DNA from: Anaerolineae bacterium
GTDB lineage: Bacteria > Chloroflexota > Anaerolineae > SpSt-600
NCBI GenBank assembly: GCA_028275425.1
Contig: JAPWUT010000015.1
Location: 1-16,246, forward strand
Reading direction: 5' to 3'
Length of the DNA stretch: 16,246 nt
Positions 15,315-16,246 of this stretch are shown here, piece by piece. A program made the position numbers and the translations under genes. Every line of letters starts with the position of its first letter. Position 1 is the first letter of the stretch. The notes beneath the pieces were generated by a model. The model saw nothing but the letters and a program-made list of their open reading frames with translations. It ran no database searches and had not been told where the DNA came from.

Positions 15315-16160
15315 TCAGATTACGGCTTCTTTGTGCCGAGCACTGTGGCATTGGATGTTAACAGCCACAGGCAAGCTTGCTATATGGCACGGGGCCACTT
15401 CGGCATGGACAGCCAAAGCCGTTACTCTACCTCCGAAGCCCTGGGGGCCAATTCCGAGCTTGTTGACCCTCTCTAAGATTTCCCTCTCCAGTTCAGCCAT
15501 TTCCGGGTCTGGGTGAGGCTGACCAAGGGGACGCAGGAGGGCTTTTTTGGCCAAGTAGGCGACATACTCAAAGTTTCCGCCTATGCCTACCCCGATGATT
15601 ATGGGGGGGCAAGGGTTAGCTCCGGCCTTTTCCACAGTGCTGACTACAAAGTTTATGATTCCTTCGCGGCCGGCGGCGGGGGTAAGCATGGCCAGGGCGC
15701 TCATGTTTTCGCTTCCCCCGCCTTTGGGGCAAACCGTTATTTTGATTTTATCCCCGGGGACGATTTCCGTGTGGATTATGGCCGGGGTATTATCGCCGGT
15801 ATTCTTGCGGGCGGAGAAAGGCTTATCCACCACGCCTTTGCGGAGGTAGCCTTCTTTGTAGCCTCGTCTTACCCCCTCGTTTATGGCCTCGTAAAGATTA
15901 CCCCCCACGATGTGGACATCTTGGCCGAGTTCCAAGAAGACTACGGCCAAGCCTGTATCTTGACAAAGTGGGAGTTTTTCTTGAGCGGCCACTTTGGAGT
16001 TTTCCAGGATTTGGGAGAGAATTTCCTTACCTAAGGGGGATTCTTCCTTGGCGAGAGCTTCCTCTAAGGCTTTGATTACGTCTTCTCCGAGGTAAAAATT
16101 AGCCTCTTGGCAGAGGCGAGCCACGGTATCGGTTATAACACTGCAGTGGATTTCCCGCAT
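15315..16160 (-). CDS. Class I fumarate hydratase, alpha subunit
   Basis: The 281-residue N-terminal-type subunit of Fe-S fumarase, which holds the [4Fe-4S] cluster that activates the substrate. Likely cluster cysteines are Cys66 in LCQDTG, Cys144 in VCPKGGGSENMS and Cys184 in NPCPPI, the last followed by GVGIGGNFE. The KNTGDNTPA and GFGGRVTALAVH stretches are also family signatures. The ATG at 16160 is chosen because AGGAGG at 16171-16166 lies 5 bases upstream; an in-frame GTG at 16178 lies before that site. It is the first gene of the leftward operon and is separated from the beta subunit by 9 bases. The cluster type implies an anaerobic or microaerobic setting, although that is inference. 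Confidence 0.94.
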   Translation of the reverse strand: MREIHCSVITDTVARLCQEANFYLGEDVIKALEEALAKEESPLGKEILSQILENSKVAAQEKLPLCQDTGLAVVFLELGQDVHIVGGNLYEAINEGVRRGYKEGYLRKGVVDKPFSARKNTGDNTPAIIHTEIVPGDKIKITVCPKGGGSENMSALAMLTPAAGREGIINFVVSTVEKAGANPCPPIIIGVGIGGNFEYVAYLAKKALLRPLGQPHPDPEMAELEREILERVNKLGIGPQGFGGRVTALAVHAEVAPCHIASLPVAVNIQCHSARHKEAVI

Positions 16161-16192
16161 GGTTTCCTCCTGGCCCACGAACTTGCCTTCAG

Positions 16193-16221
16193 ATTATATC
16201 TCATATTTAGCCCTTTGTCCA
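16193..16221 (-). promoter_or_regulatory. Sigma-70-type promoter of the fumarase operon
   Basis: On the minus strand TGGACA (16221-16216), a 17-base spacer and consensus TATAAT (16198-16193) predict a start near 16186, giving about 25 bases of leader before the ATG at 16160. No operator or riboswitch is evident in the 25 remaining bases to the window edge. Confidence 0.78.
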
Positions 16222-16246
16222 GCCTTTACATTCCATAGAGGTTTTG

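Overview
The window looks like a chromosomal segment of a moderately GC-rich bacterium, most probably a Chloroflexota (Anaerolineae-like) lineage and possibly thermophilic. That guess rests on the gene mix: large PTPS-related membrane proteins, a DUF2227 protein, lipoproteins with proline/threonine-rich tails, a two-subunit class I fumarase, and GC-rich intergenic hairpin repeats. No rRNA, tRNA, phage gene or transposase is seen, so the taxonomic call is only moderate.

Layout. Positions 1-531 (with a degenerate tail to about 640) are a tandem array of a GC-rich, hairpin-forming unit of about 150 bp. It abuts a good promoter (TTGGCT-17-TATAAT) that starts a rightward operon: moeA, a zinc amidase (Amidase_2), a GT4 glycosyltransferase, a CPBP intramembrane protease and a large PTPS-related membrane protein. 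These genes overlap or sit within a few bases of each other. A GC-rich palindrome and a second array of the same ~150-bp repeat, in the opposite orientation (6855-7393), follow. Then come a second PTPS-related paralogue and a lipoprotein made of two duplicated domains. The rightward block ends in a 3' remnant of what was probably a third PTPS-related paralogue (10303-10448).

The right third is one compact leftward operon read from a TGGACA-17-TATAAT promoter at 16193-16221. Its order is fumarase alpha, fumarase beta, DUF2227 protein, MBL-fold hydrolase, TPR lipoprotein, NADPH-dependent glutamate synthase-type flavoprotein, chromate-type transporter. The genes overlap or are separated by no more than about 11 bases. 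The two transcription directions converge at about 10445, where the remnant overlaps the transporter's stop codon.

How it fits together. The left block is mainly cell-envelope work (peptidoglycan amidase, glycosyltransferase, GT-C-like membrane proteins, lipoprotein) with molybdenum-cofactor insertion at its head. The right block is central carbon/nitrogen and redox metabolism (fumarase, Fe-S flavoprotein) with accessory envelope proteins. The most unusual signals are the paired inverted arrays flanking about 6.3 kb, and the history of PTPS-related gene duplication and loss recorded by the two paralogues and the remnant. I did not find a clear previously undescribed enzymatic or defence system.
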